From Platynereis dumerilii (taxonomy: Eukaryota > Annelida > Polychaeta > Phyllodocida > Nereididae), in assembly GCA_026936325.1 (NCBI GenBank), contig JAPTHN010000012.1:23005865-23069864 (forward strand): a stretch of 64,000 nucleotides of DNA. The letters are read 5' to 3'. Below the pieces are notes generated by a model. That model saw only the letters and a program-made list of their open reading frames with translations. It was not told the origin of the DNA and searched no databases. This document shows positions 31,402 to 41,911 of the stretch, piece by piece. Both the position numbers and the translations under genes were made by a program. Numbering within the stretch: the first letter of the stretch is position 1; every line of letters begins with the position of its first letter.

Positions 31402-34400
31402 TTACCAACTTATTTGGTTGAAAAGTTCATCAACACTGGACACTTCAATAACAATAGTTTGACTACCAGCGGTACTTGGGTCTTCAGTGGAACTAGCAGG
31501 GGGCAGGTGGCGTTTGTTCCTGTGACGGGTGACAGTGGTCTTGCCACACCTCTTCTTCTTGTGGACACGGAGGTCGCTGCTGGACGTGTAGGAGTTGCCA
31601 CAGACGTCACAGCTGTACGGGCGTTCGCCCGTGTGCATGTTTATGTGTTCATTTAATCTCGATTTACGGAAAAACGCCTTCCCACAGTAAGTGCAAACGA
31701 AGGATTTCTCACCGTGGAACAACATGTGCTTCCTGAGTTGACTTGCTGTGGGGAAGGACCTCGCACACTGCGTACAAGAGAAAGGGCGTTCCCCAGAGTG
31801 TATTCTTTTGTGGACCGTCAAGTCATTTTTCGTTTTGAAGGTCTTGCCACACTCGTCACACTCGTGTGGCCTCAGATTGCTGTGGCAGTACTTATGTTTC
31901 CTCAAAATTGACGCTGACATGAAATTCTTCCCACAGGTGTCACAAATGTGTCCTTCTTTGTGAGTCAGCTCGTGGGCCTCTAGTCTCTCCTGACTGCGAT
32001 ATTCTCTCTTGCATTGCTGGCATTTGTACACCTCCTTGACTTCATGCAACCTCTTGTGTTTTATGAGTTTCCACATGTCTGTAAATTCCTCGCCACACAC
32101 ATCGCACTCCCGCTCTCCGTCTTCGGCTGGCGTATACTCGGGATGAGTCCTCAGATGTTCCACCAGATGCACTTTCCTGATGAACTGTTCGCCACAATAT
32201 CCACAAGGGAACATCTGCTTTGCTCTGTGAACGGCAATGTGGGCGACCAGCTGAATATGAGTTGAGAATTCTTCCGTGCACAGCCCACAAGCGAATGGTT
32301 TCGGAGGCTGTGCGGTACTTTCGGGATCCTCCACTGCAATTTCTGCAGTCTGTGAGGTCTCTGTCGTGTTCTCTACATTCTCTCGCATATCCTCTGAAGT
32401 TGAGCCACCAGCAGAAGTTACAGCATCAACATGTGAAGCATCTTGTTCACTGTCAACATCAAGAGATATTGTCCCAGATGTGACAGCACTAGTGGTACTC
32501 TGAGAAGCATCAGTAGTGGTTGATTCCGGAGAGATTGTCTCTGTTACGCCTGAAGCAGCAGCATGGTTAACGTCTGTAGTTGTGGAGCTTGCAACCAGGC
32601 TGGCTGGATTCCTCAACATCTTGCTGAGCTGCGCTTGTTTCTTTTTTGCCTCTTTCTCTTTCTGCTCTTCTCTCTCGTGAGTGGCAATGTGGCGTGCCAG
32701 ACGACTCTTGTACAAAAACGTCCTTCCACATTTCTCACAGCAGTGGTTCTTTTCTCCTGTGTGGCTCATCAAATGTTTACTCAACAACGAATTGAGCACA
32801 AACCTTTTATCACAGATCCAACAGGCGTAAGGCTTCTCCTTGCTGCTGTGGGTCTTGAGGTGTAAGGAGAGCCTGTAATTTGAACGAAACCTCCTTGGGC
32901 AGAGGTCGCACACGAATTGTAAGAGTTCAGCATGGACTTTTTTATGGTCTTCTAGTTCTTCCTTGGTGTCAAATCCTGCATCACAATACCTGCACATGAA
33001 AGGATGCTTTCCGCTGTGCACTTTAAAATGATCTTTCAACCCTCCAGGCCGTCTGAAGGATTTGTCACAAAGGTTACACTTATAAGCCTTTTCTCGAGGG
33101 CGGCACAATCTATCCGTGTGGTTGTTATAATCAACTTCAGAGCGGAAACTTTTCCTGCATCTGTTGCAGGTGTACCACCTCCGATCACTGGTGTGCATGC
33201 GAGAGTGCTCCTCCAGAGCTCTTGGGCTGAGATACTTCTTGGGGCATTTTGGACACTCATATATTTTCCCGTGGTGCTCCATATGTTCCAGAAAAGATTG
33301 CTTCTGCTTGTACTGTATCCCGCAAATGTCACACTTATATATCTCAAACTCAAATTGGTAGAAGGAGGTTCCAGCATCGTTCATTTTGACACATTTATTT
33401 CTGTGTCTAGTGACAGTGGTCAGTGTAATACTATGGTCTTCTGACGGTGCCGGTGAGTCTGAACGAGTCTGCGATCCACTGAACGATATTTGATCTGTAG
33501 CACTTTCAAGTTCTTGCTCCTGTTGATCTCTACTGTAGTAATCATGGTCGCCCAAAATGCCAGCTTTAATATTAGCCAAAGCGCGCAGGTTGACCTCCCC
33601 AGATTCCTGCTCAGTCTGAGTGCACATATTCCTTTTCTCAATGTTGACAGATTTTACCTGTGCCACAGGCACTTTCTTCTTTCCGTGGAAGTCCTTGACT
33701 TGAAGCACTGGACCACCATTGCCAGTCTTTTCTGCCAAGACATGTTGCTCAGGCCTGTACGCCTCCTTCACAGTGACACCAGGAGGAAGTTGGACCATAC
33801 TGAGAAACTGATTCACGGGAATTTTCACTAAATTAACAAGTCCATGTTCAGTGTGGGCCACCACGACTGTACCAGCTGATGGTAAATTTGAGACTTGCAG
33901 AGGTGGTGCTGGTTGAACAACTGGAGTATCAATATTAGCAATGCCGCTGGATACCCCACCATTCTTAGCTATCTGAAGGCTGCCATTAATGCTTGTCTGG
34001 CCTGACCTATTCTCTGTAGCTTTGGTCAAAGATGTAGAATGTGGAGCACGTAACAGAGACACGAGGCTTGTTTTGACAGCTGGTTTACGATCTAATTGAA
34101 TTGTACCAGCCTGAGTTTTCGTCACAGAGACAGATCCACTTGTTTCTGCAATTGCCTTAGTCTTTTCAACATTATTTTCCACAATACTGCACGCCACTTT
34201 GTGTGAAACAGAATTTTCCACATGAGGATCTTCGGTATCATTGGGGTCCATTTCAAGAGAATCAAAATCCATCAAACCTTCATCACCACTTTTCGTGTCA
34301 TCCGAATCATAGGCATCACAATTGGGGGAACTCGGATCAGAACCTGGCATTTGAACTTGGCCACTGACGTCTAAAATCTTGAGGGACAGCTCGCCTGCAT

Positions 34401-37400
34401 CTTCGGCGTCCATTGCTGATTCCAAGTCGTGTATTGTGCTGTGATCAGACAGACGTTCAAGATTTTCAAATCCTTCCCCACAATAACTACAAAGGTACGA
34501 TAAATTAGGAAGGGAAGGAGATTCACATGATTCATCAGACACAGACTCCGTTTTCGTATCAACATCAGTGTGCTCATCTGTCTGATCACGCGAGTAGCTG
34601 TGCAAGGAGAGATGAGGTAAAGACGAAGCTGCAGTGAAGGATTCCTTGGAGACTTGTTGGCCTCCCAACGTCCGAACAGATGTAATTTTAATTGGCGATT
34701 CTGGATCTTGAGTGACTCCAAAGACATTTTCAGTTCGGGACATGTCACCAGTTTCAGACAGATTCCCAACAATGTCAGTCGCTTGATCAATTTCAGGATG
34801 AGGCAACTCATCCTCACTTGCTTCACAATTAGCTGGCTGATCTTGAGTCATGTCTGAGGTAGTTATATCAGCTTCAGCCATAACAAAGTTAGTCACACCA
34901 GCTTGCACTTTGGAGTAAGTCACAACAGTTTCAGTCACATCAGAGTCAGCGATGAGGTTAGTCACACCAGTTGGAGTCACATCAGAGTAAGTAACGGCAC
35001 TTTCAGAGTTAGCCCCACCAGCTTGAGTCACATCACCATCTGTTATTTCAAACTGGTTCATATCCGTCATGTCAGCCTGGGTAACCTGTACTTGGGCTAG
35101 AGCAGCATTAATCATGGAGGTCTCCACATCAGAGTATGAAGACATTGTCACAATTGGCTCTGTTCCCATCAAATCAAGATCACTCGAAGTAACTGCTGTT
35201 GTAACGGTTACTGAAGCTATGGCAGAATCTATTGCATCAAATGCATCATAACTCATGTCCTGTTCAACGCTGCTCGTTGCAACATGTGTTTCATGATTAG
35301 ATGCTTCGGAGTCAGGGCTTTGTTGTTGTGTCATTTGTGCATTATAATCCATAGGATTATCCATAGGTTTATCCAAAGGATTATCCAAAGGATTATCCAT
35401 AGGATTACCCATAGCATTGTCCATGTCATCCGTCCACTTGGCACCGTTGTGCATGGTTCTCATGTGTTTGCTCCTGATGTCTGCGGTCGTGTATTTCTTC
35501 AGGCAGATAGGACATCCGTACGGCCGTTCCCCACTGTGCAATCTCATGTGCTCCACCAGACGATTCCTCAAGAAGAACTCCCTCCCGCAAACACTGCAGT
35601 CGTAGCTGATGCCGTGGACCTCAACGTGCGTCTTCTTGTGCTTCCTCAGGTTCCCACAACTGGCGAATCCTTTGTTGCAAATTTGGCAAACCCAACGTGT
35701 ATTTTCAGAGTGAGACTTTCTGTGTTCATCCAACAACTCCTTTGTCTTGAAGCAGTACGTGCAAATGTCACAAGAGTACGGTTTCTGTACATGCATTTTC
35801 TCGTGGACTTTCAACCTCTCCATTGTTGTGAAGTTCAATCCGCATTGCCTGCACTGATACACTGTCTCTGTAACGTGAGAATTGGCATGGCTGCTGAGTT
35901 CACACTGACTTGAGAAGAGATCCCCACAAGTCAGACATTGGAGAAGTTCTTGGGAGATGACTGTGTGTTCTTGCAGACTGCTTGCATCAGGAAACCCTTT
36001 CCGGCAAATTTCACACACATGACCCTTATCCACAAAGTGTCTCTTGCGGTGGTTGGCTAACTGGACTTTAGATTCCAAAACCTTGTGGCAAATGACACAG
36101 GGGAATCTGTTTGCCTGTTCAACAGGGTCGTCTTCTTTTTGTGGTTTTGGTTTTCTCCTCGCCCTTCCCCCTGTTGCTGTTCCTTTGATCATGCCCCTCT
36201 CGTGTCTCCGCACGTGTAGCTTGAATACCATAGGATTCTTGAAAGACTTGCCACAGAGGTCGCACATCTGCTCTGCTTCGTTGTGGGTGAGGTCCTTGTG
36301 GGTCTGCAAGCCTTGCTTGGACGTGAATTTCTTGGGGCAAAGACTGCAGGGGAAAGGTCTCTCGCCCGTGTGCTGTCTCATGTGCACCGTCAACTTGTCC
36401 TTCCTGGTCATCCTCCTCATGCAGATCTTACACTCGTAATTTCCTAATTTCGTGTGTGACACCTTGTGAATGTCTAAATCCCAGCGTCTTCTGAATGTCT
36501 TCCCGCAGATCTCGCACATATAAGGGCGTTTCCCAGTATGAATGGTCATGTGATGGTTGAGACGACCTATCTCATTGAAATCCTTGCCACACACTTCACA
36601 AACAAAAGTCTCAGTCAGGCCGAACCCATGCGTGGACATCAAGTGCTTCTTTACAGAGTATTTGGTGCGGTAACGATTGCCACACACTAAACATTCATAT
36701 GGTCTTACTCCTTTGTGTGTCAACATATGTTGATGCAATACATCCCAATCTGAGAACTGTTTTCCACAGAAGTTACATGTACCATAGATGACCCTTGATT
36801 TCGCATAACTGTGTTCCTCCTCTATTTTTGTGTCACCACCTGCATCCAGATCCCAGGTTAAAGTTATGTCATCATTGTCATCATCTTGTTTTCCACCTCT
36901 ACCTTCTGACTCCACCGTATTAGCAACTTCTGGATTCCCTGAATCGTCAGATTTCTCTTGGTCCTTCTCTGTGGCAGGCACAAACTTGTCGATGATCATG
37001 AACACCTTGTCATTGCATCCTGGGGGCAACACAGGCTTAGGGAGGTCCACCATGGAAGGAAATCTAACGTGGTCCAACTTTGGTCCCAGGTTTACAGGAA
37101 TTCGCACCAGGGCTGAATCTGGCGTCTCATCTTTTGAATCTGGTTTTTGTCCGATGACTTTTAGACGCGGTATTTCTGGCAAACCATGCTTCACGTTTAC
37201 CCTACGCTTGTAAGCCATTCTCCACAAGTCATTTCTGTGTTCAAGATCATCTAGTGCCTGGCGACTGGCATCTCTCGTTCGTCTTTCAAGGATTTTATTG
37301 GTCAAACGAGATTTAGCAACAGACTTCAGCAGTTTTACTGGGTCTACATCCTTTTCAGTGGGCATTGTTTCATTCTGATTCAGGCCCGTATCACTTGTAT

Positions 37401-39150
37401 CACTCTGTCTCTGCAACAGGCCTGTATCACTCTGCAACAGGCCTGTATCACTCTGCAACAGGCCTGTATCACTCTGCAACAGGCCTGTATCACTCCGCAA
37501 CAGGCCTTTATCACTCTGCAACACACTTGTATCACTCTGCAACAGACCTTTATCACTCTGCAACACACTTGTACCACTCTGCAACAGACCTTTATCACTC
37601 TGCAACAGACCTGTATCAGTTTGCGGACCTGCATCACTTTGCCCTGTATCATGGAGTAGACCAGTATCGTTCAGCCAGTCAGTATCGCCCTGCCAAGGTT
37701 CAGCATCATCTTCCCAGGTGTCTGTATCATCTGGCCATAAATCTGAGTCATTCTGCAAGTCATCCGTATCATTCTGCAAAGCACGTTTGTCATTATCTTG
37801 CCACTTCCAAGGATTATTTTCTCTATATTCCCAAAAAGGATCATCCGTTTCATCTTCTTCCTGCCGGGAAAAATCTTCGTGTACCGTGGGGTCGGGAGGT
37901 TTCGGTCGAATTTTCCTGAAACGAGGCTTTGCCCTTTTGATTCCAGGTTTCAGTTTTCTGCGCTTTAGTTTAGGAAGTTTCCAAACAGGCATCTGCTTCT
38001 CAGATGCAGGCAGCTTGGTGGTCTTTCTCAGCTCGTCCAACGAAGGTGAAGCAGGTGGAGGGTCAGTCACATTTTTTGATGGAACAATCTTTCGTAGACA
38101 GTTCTTTCGAGGGGCTTTTTTGTGATCAACTTCCATCATGCCTATATTAGGAATAGGGTTTGCTGCAGGAACATGAGGCAGGAAGGTGTCTGGCAGTGAA
38201 ATATTTTGACGAGTAAAGTTCTTTTCAGTGACACTTTGCGGGATAACACTTCCCACTGGCTGACCAACTCTTCCAACAGGTTGAGTAACTCTTCCAACTT
38301 TCTGTGGAGGAACAGTCCGAGTATTTTGCAGAACCAAGGAATTGAGATTGGGGGGCTTCATAAGTACAATGCCCCCTGGTACCTGCACAACCCCTGGTAC
38401 CTGTACAACCCCTGGTACCTGTACAACTCCTGGTAGAGGAACAACCCCTGGAAAAGGACACGTCCCGGGAGGGACAACAATCCCAGGAGGAGGCAGGTTC
38501 ATTACCACTGTAGCTGGCTGTGCAATTCCCCTTGGAAGAGGCTTTGGAAGAGGCTTTCTCTGCAGGGAGGTGAATTTACCCAGCTTATGAGATATCGACC
38601 CAGAAATTGCTTGTCTTGCCTCGGTTGGCCGAGTTGAAGGAAGAGACGCTGGTTGAGTTATCGTCTGAGAAGTTGTCCTCTTGGCAAGTAGAGACACTTG
38701 TTGAGTGGTCGGAAAAGTCGTCTTTGGAGGAAACTGCGCTGATTGAGTAATTGTCTGAGAAGTTGTCTTCAACATCTTGGGAGCACTTGGTTGAGAGATC
38801 GTCTGAGAAGTCGTCCTGGGAGTGCTTGGTTTTGGAAACTTCGCCATAGTAACATTCTTCCCTGTGAGTAATGACTGGAGGACCTTTGACTGGTGGACCT
38901 TTGACTGGCGGAGGATGTTTGGTTGGTGGCGGGCCACTTCCCCAGGCCCAATAGGCTGTATAACAATAGGCTGAACTGACGCCTTAGGTCGTAATGGCAT
39001 CAGACCAGTCTCCAGTGATATATCTGGTGACTGGGCGCTATCACTTGTTGAAGCCCTGCTTTCAACTGAAGCCCCATTGTCAGTTGCACTGTAGTTATGA
39101 TCCAATGACACTGTGGGCTCCATTTTCACCACCAAACTTTCAGCACTCAT
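31402..39150 (-). CDS. Gene E: giant C2H2 protein with about 33 fingers and several coding tandem repeats
   Basis: A 2582-residue frame in one exon. The N-terminal third is disordered: VKMEP (SUMO-type) at about 8-12, TTSQTITQ repeats (about 105-180), six-residue VPGVVQ repeats (about 237-260), basic PK-rich segments, an Asp/Trp-rich stretch and about ten seven-residue LLQSDTG units (about 503-590). Fingers come in blocks: 15 at about 788-1237, one near 1550, eight at about 1937-2158 and nine at about 2282-2530. DNPM repeats follow the first block (about 1243-1268). TTVTRHRNK occurs twice, before the third block and after the last finger. The upstream sequence stays open to the acceptors at 39187 and 39164, so translation may begin in the exon at 40070-40173. 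Several standard TGERP linkers imply extended DNA binding. No effector domain was recognised. Confidence 0.93.
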   Translation of the reverse strand: MSAESLVVKMEPTVSLDHNYSATDNGASVESRASTSDSAQSPDISLETGLMPLRPKASVQPIVIQPIGPGEVARHQPNILRQSKVHQSKVLQSLLTGKNVTMAKFPKPSTPRTTSQTISQPSAPKMLKTTSQTITQSAQFPPKTTFPTTQQVSLLAKRTTSQTITQPASLPSTRPTEARQAISGSISHKLGKFTSLQRKPLPKPLPRGIAQPATVVMNLPPPGIVVPPGTCPFPGVVPLPGVVQVPGVVQVPGVVQVPGGIVLMKPPNLNSLVLQNTRTVPPQKVGRVTQPVGRVGQPVGSVIPQSVTEKNFTRQNISLPDTFLPHVPAANPIPNIGMMEVDHKKAPRKNCLRKIVPSKNVTDPPPASPSLDELRKTTKLPASEKQMPVWKLPKLKRRKLKPGIKRAKPRFRKIRPKPPDPTVHEDFSRQEEDETDDPFWEYRENNPWKWQDNDKRALQNDTDDLQNDSDLWPDDTDTWEDDAEPWQGDTDWLNDTGLLHDTGQSDAGPQTDTGLLQSDKGLLQSGTSVLQSDKGLLQSDTSVLQSDKGLLRSDTGLLQSDTGLLQSDTGLLQSDTGLLQRQSDTSDTGLNQNETMPTEKDVDPVKLLKSVAKSRLTNKILERRTRDASRQALDDLEHRNDLWRMAYKRRVNVKHGLPEIPRLKVIGQKPDSKDETPDSALVRIPVNLGPKLDHVRFPSMVDLPKPVLPPGCNDKVFMIIDKFVPATEKDQEKSDDSGNPEVANTVESEGRGGKQDDDNDDITLTWDLDAGGDTKIEEEHSYAKSRVIYGTCNFCGKQFSDWDVLHQHMLTHKGVRPYECLVCGNRYRTKYSVKKHLMSTHGFGLTETFVCEVCGKDFNEIGRLNHHMTIHTGKRPYMCEICGKTFRRRWDLDIHKVSHTKLGNYECKICMRRMTRKDKLTVHMRQHTGERPFPCSLCPKKFTSKQGLQTHKDLTHNEAEQMCDLCGKSFKNPMVFKLHVRRHERGMIKGTATGGRARRKPKPQKEDDPVEQANRFPCVICHKVLESKVQLANHRKRHFVDKGHVCEICRKGFPDASSLQEHTVISQELLQCLTCGDLFSSQCELSSHANSHVTETVYQCRQCGLNFTTMERLKVHEKMHVQKPYSCDICTYCFKTKELLDEHRKSHSENTRWVCQICNKGFASCGNLRKHKKTHVEVHGISYDCSVCGREFFLRNRLVEHMRLHSGERPYGCPICLKKYTTADIRSKHMRTMHNGAKWTDDMDNAMGNPMDNPLDNPLDKPMDNPMDYNAQMTQQQSPDSEASNHETHVATSSVEQDMSYDAFDAIDSAIASVTVTTAVTSSDLDLMGTEPIVTMSSYSDVETSMINAALAQVQVTQADMTDMNQFEITDGDVTQAGGANSESAVTYSDVTPTGVTNLIADSDVTETVVTYSKVQAGVTNFVMAEADITTSDMTQDQPANCEASEDELPHPEIDQATDIVGNLSETGDMSRTENVFGVTQDPESPIKITSVRTLGGQQVSKESFTAASSLPHLSLHSYSRDQTDEHTDVDTKTESVSDESCESPSLPNLSYLCSYCGEGFENLERLSDHSTIHDLESAMDAEDAGELSLKILDVSGQVQMPGSDPSSPNCDAYDSDDTKSGDEGLMDFDSLEMDPNDTEDPHVENSVSHKVACSIVENNVEKTKAIAETSGSVSVTKTQAGTIQLDRKPAVKTSLVSLLRAPHSTSLTKATENRSGQTSINGSLQIAKNGGVSSGIANIDTPVVQPAPPLQVSNLPSAGTVVVAHTEHGLVNLVKIPVNQFLSMVQLPPGVTVKEAYRPEQHVLAEKTGNGGPVLQVKDFHGKKKVPVAQVKSVNIEKRNMCTQTEQESGEVNLRALANIKAGILGDHDYYSRDQQEQELESATDQISFSGSQTRSDSPAPSEDHSITLTTVTRHRNKCVKMNDAGTSFYQFEFEIYKCDICGIQYKQKQSFLEHMEHHGKIYECPKCPKKYLSPRALEEHSRMHTSDRRWYTCNRCRKSFRSEVDYNNHTDRLCRPREKAYKCNLCDKSFRRPGGLKDHFKVHSGKHPFMCRYCDAGFDTKEELEDHKKVHAELLQFVCDLCPRRFRSNYRLSLHLKTHSSKEKPYACWICDKRFVLNSLLSKHLMSHTGEKNHCCEKCGRTFLYKSRLARHIATHEREEQKEKEAKKKQAQLSKMLRNPASLVASSTTTDVNHAAASGVTETISPESTTTDASQSTTSAVTSGTISLDVDSEQDASHVDAVTSAGGSTSEDMRENVENTTETSQTAEIAVEDPESTAQPPKPFACGLCTEEFSTHIQLVAHIAVHRAKQMFPCGYCGEQFIRKVHLVEHLRTHPEYTPAEDGERECDVCGEEFTDMWKLIKHKRLHEVKEVYKCQQCKREYRSQERLEAHELTHKEGHICDTCGKNFMSASILRKHKYCHSNLRPHECDECGKTFKTKNDLTVHKRIHSGERPFSCTQCARSFPTASQLRKHMLFHGEKSFVCTYCGKAFFRKSRLNEHINMHTGERPYSCDVCGNSYTSSSDLRVHKKKRCGKTTVTRHRNKRHLPPASSTEDPSTAGSQTIVIEVSSVDELFNQISW
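35345..35420. repeat. 12-bp coding tandem repeat (DNPM/L units) in gene E
   Basis: Six or so units of 12 bp (ggattatccata on the plus strand), encoding DNPM, DNPL and DKPM right after the first finger block. Confidence 0.9.
37383..37640. repeat. 21-bp coding tandem repeat (LLQSDTG units) in gene E
   Basis: About ten to twelve units of 21 bp (cctgtatcactctgcaacagg on the plus strand is one, shown here only by its sense: LLQSDTG). Neighbouring units are identical or differ at one or two positions (QSDKG, QSGTS), consistent with slippage. Confidence 0.92.
38372..38440. repeat. 18-bp coding tandem repeat (VPGVVQ units) in gene E
   Basis: Three to four close copies encoding VPGVVQ, an elastin-like Pro-Gly-Val-Val pattern, inside the disordered N terminus. 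Confidence 0.9.
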
Positions 39151-39187
39151 CTTTATCGAAGAAGCTGATAGATCATCGAATAGCCAT
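39151..39187 (-). other. Alternative 5' end of the gene E main exon
   Basis: Two acceptors are visible: tgtcatttcag (exon from 39187, good pyrimidine tract) and gatctatcag (exon from 39164, weaker). With the upstream exon in phase 1, only the weaker acceptor continues into the main frame (...DDS-ASSIKMSAES). The stronger one gives a short terminated frame and leaves the main protein to start at 39150. Confidence 0.5.
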
Positions 39188-39888
39188 CTGAAATGACAGA
39201 AGTCAATAATATATCACCCAGAGAATCTACCCTAGACGAATCATTCTAACGCCGTCGATTATCATAATATTTTGCGTCAAAGCGCCATAACCAATCAGCG
39301 TGTAGATTTCTTTCCAGTTCAAAACTTTACCGGCGATTTGCAAAGCTTCTATTAACTTCTCAGAGTATGACCTATCATTGTAAAGGTCTCAGAGAGATCT
39401 ATCTACCCATGTAAAAATCACACTTCTAACTCTGACGGAATGGTGCGAAACCACAAAATCGCCCTCATTTGCATTACATGCTTGGAGGTTGTTCATTGGT
39501 CAGTTTTGTGGGCGTGTCTGACTTAATCACTGAAGGCTTTGCTGAAGTGTAATATATATATATATACAGAGCTGAGTAGAATAATTTTCATTTTAATAAC
39601 TTGGGTTTCCAAATATTTTCATGGTAAGCGATGAAATCTCCAACTATTTAAATAAGGTAAAATTTTGGAGTCATCAGTGACTGGCCCTTCTCTACTGCAG
39701 AACTCATAAGGCCTGGCTCTCGACACTGCTCAAGTTCTGTGGAATTTGATTTTTCGGATACAATTTAGACAAATTCATGCTAAGTCAGTTTTATTTGAGG
39801 TTTTAGCCTCGTAATTTTGAATTTTACAATATCATTAATTGCCAAGAGGAAGACCTGCAAATGCAATGTTATATGCCTACATTGTAAT

Positions 39889-40027
39889 CAGGGGGCGTAT
39901 CTAGAAATGTGGGGGGGGGATAACATGGGGCAAATAAGTGATACTCCATGACATTTCCTACCTGCTCCATGTTAATTTTGGGCCTGGGGGGCATGGCACC
40001 ATGCCCCCCCCCCTAAATACGCCACTG
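39889..40027. mobile_element. CAGTGGCGT-family hAT-type MITE in the first intron of gene E
   Basis: A 139-bp element from CAGGGGGCGTATCTAG to ATACGCCACTG, with flanks ATTGTAAT/ATTGTCAT (7 of 8 bp). It lies between the upstream exon and the main exon of gene E. Confidence 0.75.
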
Positions 40028-40069
40028 ATTGTCATACAGAACATCAGACTGACTGTCGAGTTTAGTTAC

Positions 40070-40173
40070 CTGAATCATCAATATCCACTTTCTTATCAAA
40101 CGTCTCTCCAATGACAGGCTGCTGCTGCAAACCGCATGATTCCACCATTGACTCATCCATCCATAAACTTGAC
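40070..40173 (-). CDS. Candidate first coding exon of gene E
   Basis: Bounded by acceptor tattcttgtttcag (ending 40174) and donor GTAACT (40069-40064). ATG at 40160 opens MDESMVESCGLQQQPVIGET..., 30 residues plus one base. It is acidic like the first exons of genes A and B. Whether it joins in frame to gene E depends on acceptor choice (see 39151-39187); otherwise it supplies a uORF. The upstream acceptor implies yet another 5' exon. Confidence 0.5.
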
Positions 40174-40330
40174 CTGAAACAAGAATAGTAGTTTATTGAC
40201 TGTTAAACAGTCCATCCACAAATTTGTACATTATACATAAGACAATCGTATTGGCGGGAAAATACAATCATCATGGCTTTTGTGCTGCTGATAGGGGGGG
40301 GGCAGTGGCTGGTTCATGAGGGCCAGTGGG

Positions 40331-40756
40331 TAGTGATGGAACGATTCTCCGATTAATCGCCGATTTTAATCGATCCACTTTTAATTCTCCGATTATCATT
40401 AGGCCATTGCAAAAATCGATTATCAGCGATTTTACAGGTGGCAGGCCTTTTGTGAATATCTAGTGTCTTAATTATTGCAATCAAGCTACAGTTTGCTCCA
40501 TAATTACTTAAATAGGGATTCACGATGTGCTAGACACTTAATTAGGTGACTCTTTTTAAATCTAATAATGGTTTAAAGAGCAATTAGCTAAATCAGTTCT
40601 ATAGCAATTGAAAATGTTTGTGCCTTCTGTGAGGAGTAATTTCCCAAACAAAATAGGCATAATTGAATAGTTACAAAATCGATTTTAAATCGATTATCGA
40701 ATCGGAAGTGCAACCAATTAATTGATTTCAGTGTTGAGACCGATTTTCCATCACTA
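40331..40756. mobile_element. hAT-type MITE with TAGTGATGGAA termini
   Basis: A 426-bp element with inverted ends TAGTGATGGAA and TTCCATCACTA, flanked by the exact 8-bp duplication CCAGTGGG (40323-40330, 40757-40764). The interior is rich in 'aatcgatt' strings near both ends. Confidence 0.9.
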
Positions 40757-40945
40757 CCAGTGGGCTCGGGTACTCAGACCTCTTAGATGAAATTTCCTGA
40801 CAAGAATTTTTAAGACGTAATTTTATCAAGAACCCAAGGAGGGGTTCAAAATGGAGGTGCTGTATGTCTAAGTTTACATACCATGAATAGGCCTCATTTA
40901 AGTATGTAATTCCCATACAGAACTTCCATTTGGTACTTCAGGAAG

Positions 40946-41415
40946 TTACTGGGAGTTAGTTGGAATTATCAGGAATTAGCGGTATTTATAGGAGTTGACA
41001 GGAGTTATTGGGAGTTATAGGAGTCGCCATAGGTTACTAGGAGTTGTGGGATTTACTCTGATTGACATGTCAGTCTGCTGTGCAAGCAGACGAGCGAGCG
41101 AGGCTGCAGACTGATGAAATTCACATCGAATTTGGTATCGAATTGGCTTCTAGGTCACTAGAACTGCTGCCCCTAAAGTCCGCGCTGCTGCCTTTCAGGT
41201 CCGCGCTCAGCAGAACTCAGCAGAACCTAACTGGGTAGCTCCAAAAATGCATGTAAGCGAGCACCTGATTGGCAGCACCCTCAGTGAAATGTTGCCTGCT
41301 CGCTCACGCTCGCAACTGATTTAGCAGGCTACTGTAGCCTGGGATTTACTGGGAGTTGAAGGAGTTAGTGGGACTTAGCAGGAGTTGCAGGACGTCCAGG
41401 AATTCTGGGAGTTAC
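40946..41415. repeat. GGGAGTTA-type minisatellite interrupted by an insertion
   Basis: Irregular 8-14 bp units around 'ggagtta' at 40946-41060 and 41340-41415. Between them lies about 285 bp with a hairpin (cagtctgc...gcagactg), bordered on both sides by GGGATTTACT, a possible 10-bp target duplication. Confidence 0.6.
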
Positions 41416-41613
41416 ATACTTAAATGGGGCCTATATTCACATGATTCATGCTTCAAGGAAAATGCTATCTTCCACTTGTTTTGATTAAAATGTCTGTCAC
41501 CTGGTAAAACAAGAACCCAGGGGTTCAAAATGGAGGTGGTATAGTGTCCTGAGTTCATATACCTTGAAAATTACTATTTCCCTCAGTGCCCAGAACCAGC
41601 TCTTCTTTATATA

Positions 41614-41911
41614 CAGGGTTCCCACTCTTTTGCCCAGTTCAAATTCAAGGTTTTTTCCAGGTTTTCAAGGCTGCCAAAACCAATTTTCAATGTCTAAACC
41701 TGCAATTCTTTCAAACTGATTTTGCGCCTCGGACAGTCGTGGAAGTCCACAATTTGTTGGATCGTTTCAGTTTTGGCAAGAGAACCCCAAATTCCAGACT
41801 TTTTCCAGGTTTTTGGTGGAAATATCACATTTTCCAGGTTTTTCCAGGCCGGGAAAAGCACAACCCAAAATTCCAGGTTTTCAAGGTTTTCCAGGTTGAG
41901 TGGGAACCCTG
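41614..41911. mobile_element. hAT-type MITE with CAGGGTTCCCACT termini
   Basis: A 298-bp element with inverted ends CAGGGTTCCCACT and AGTGGGAACCCTG, flanked by TTTATATA/TTAATATA (7 of 8 bp). The interior repeats 'ttccaggtttt'. Confidence 0.88.
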
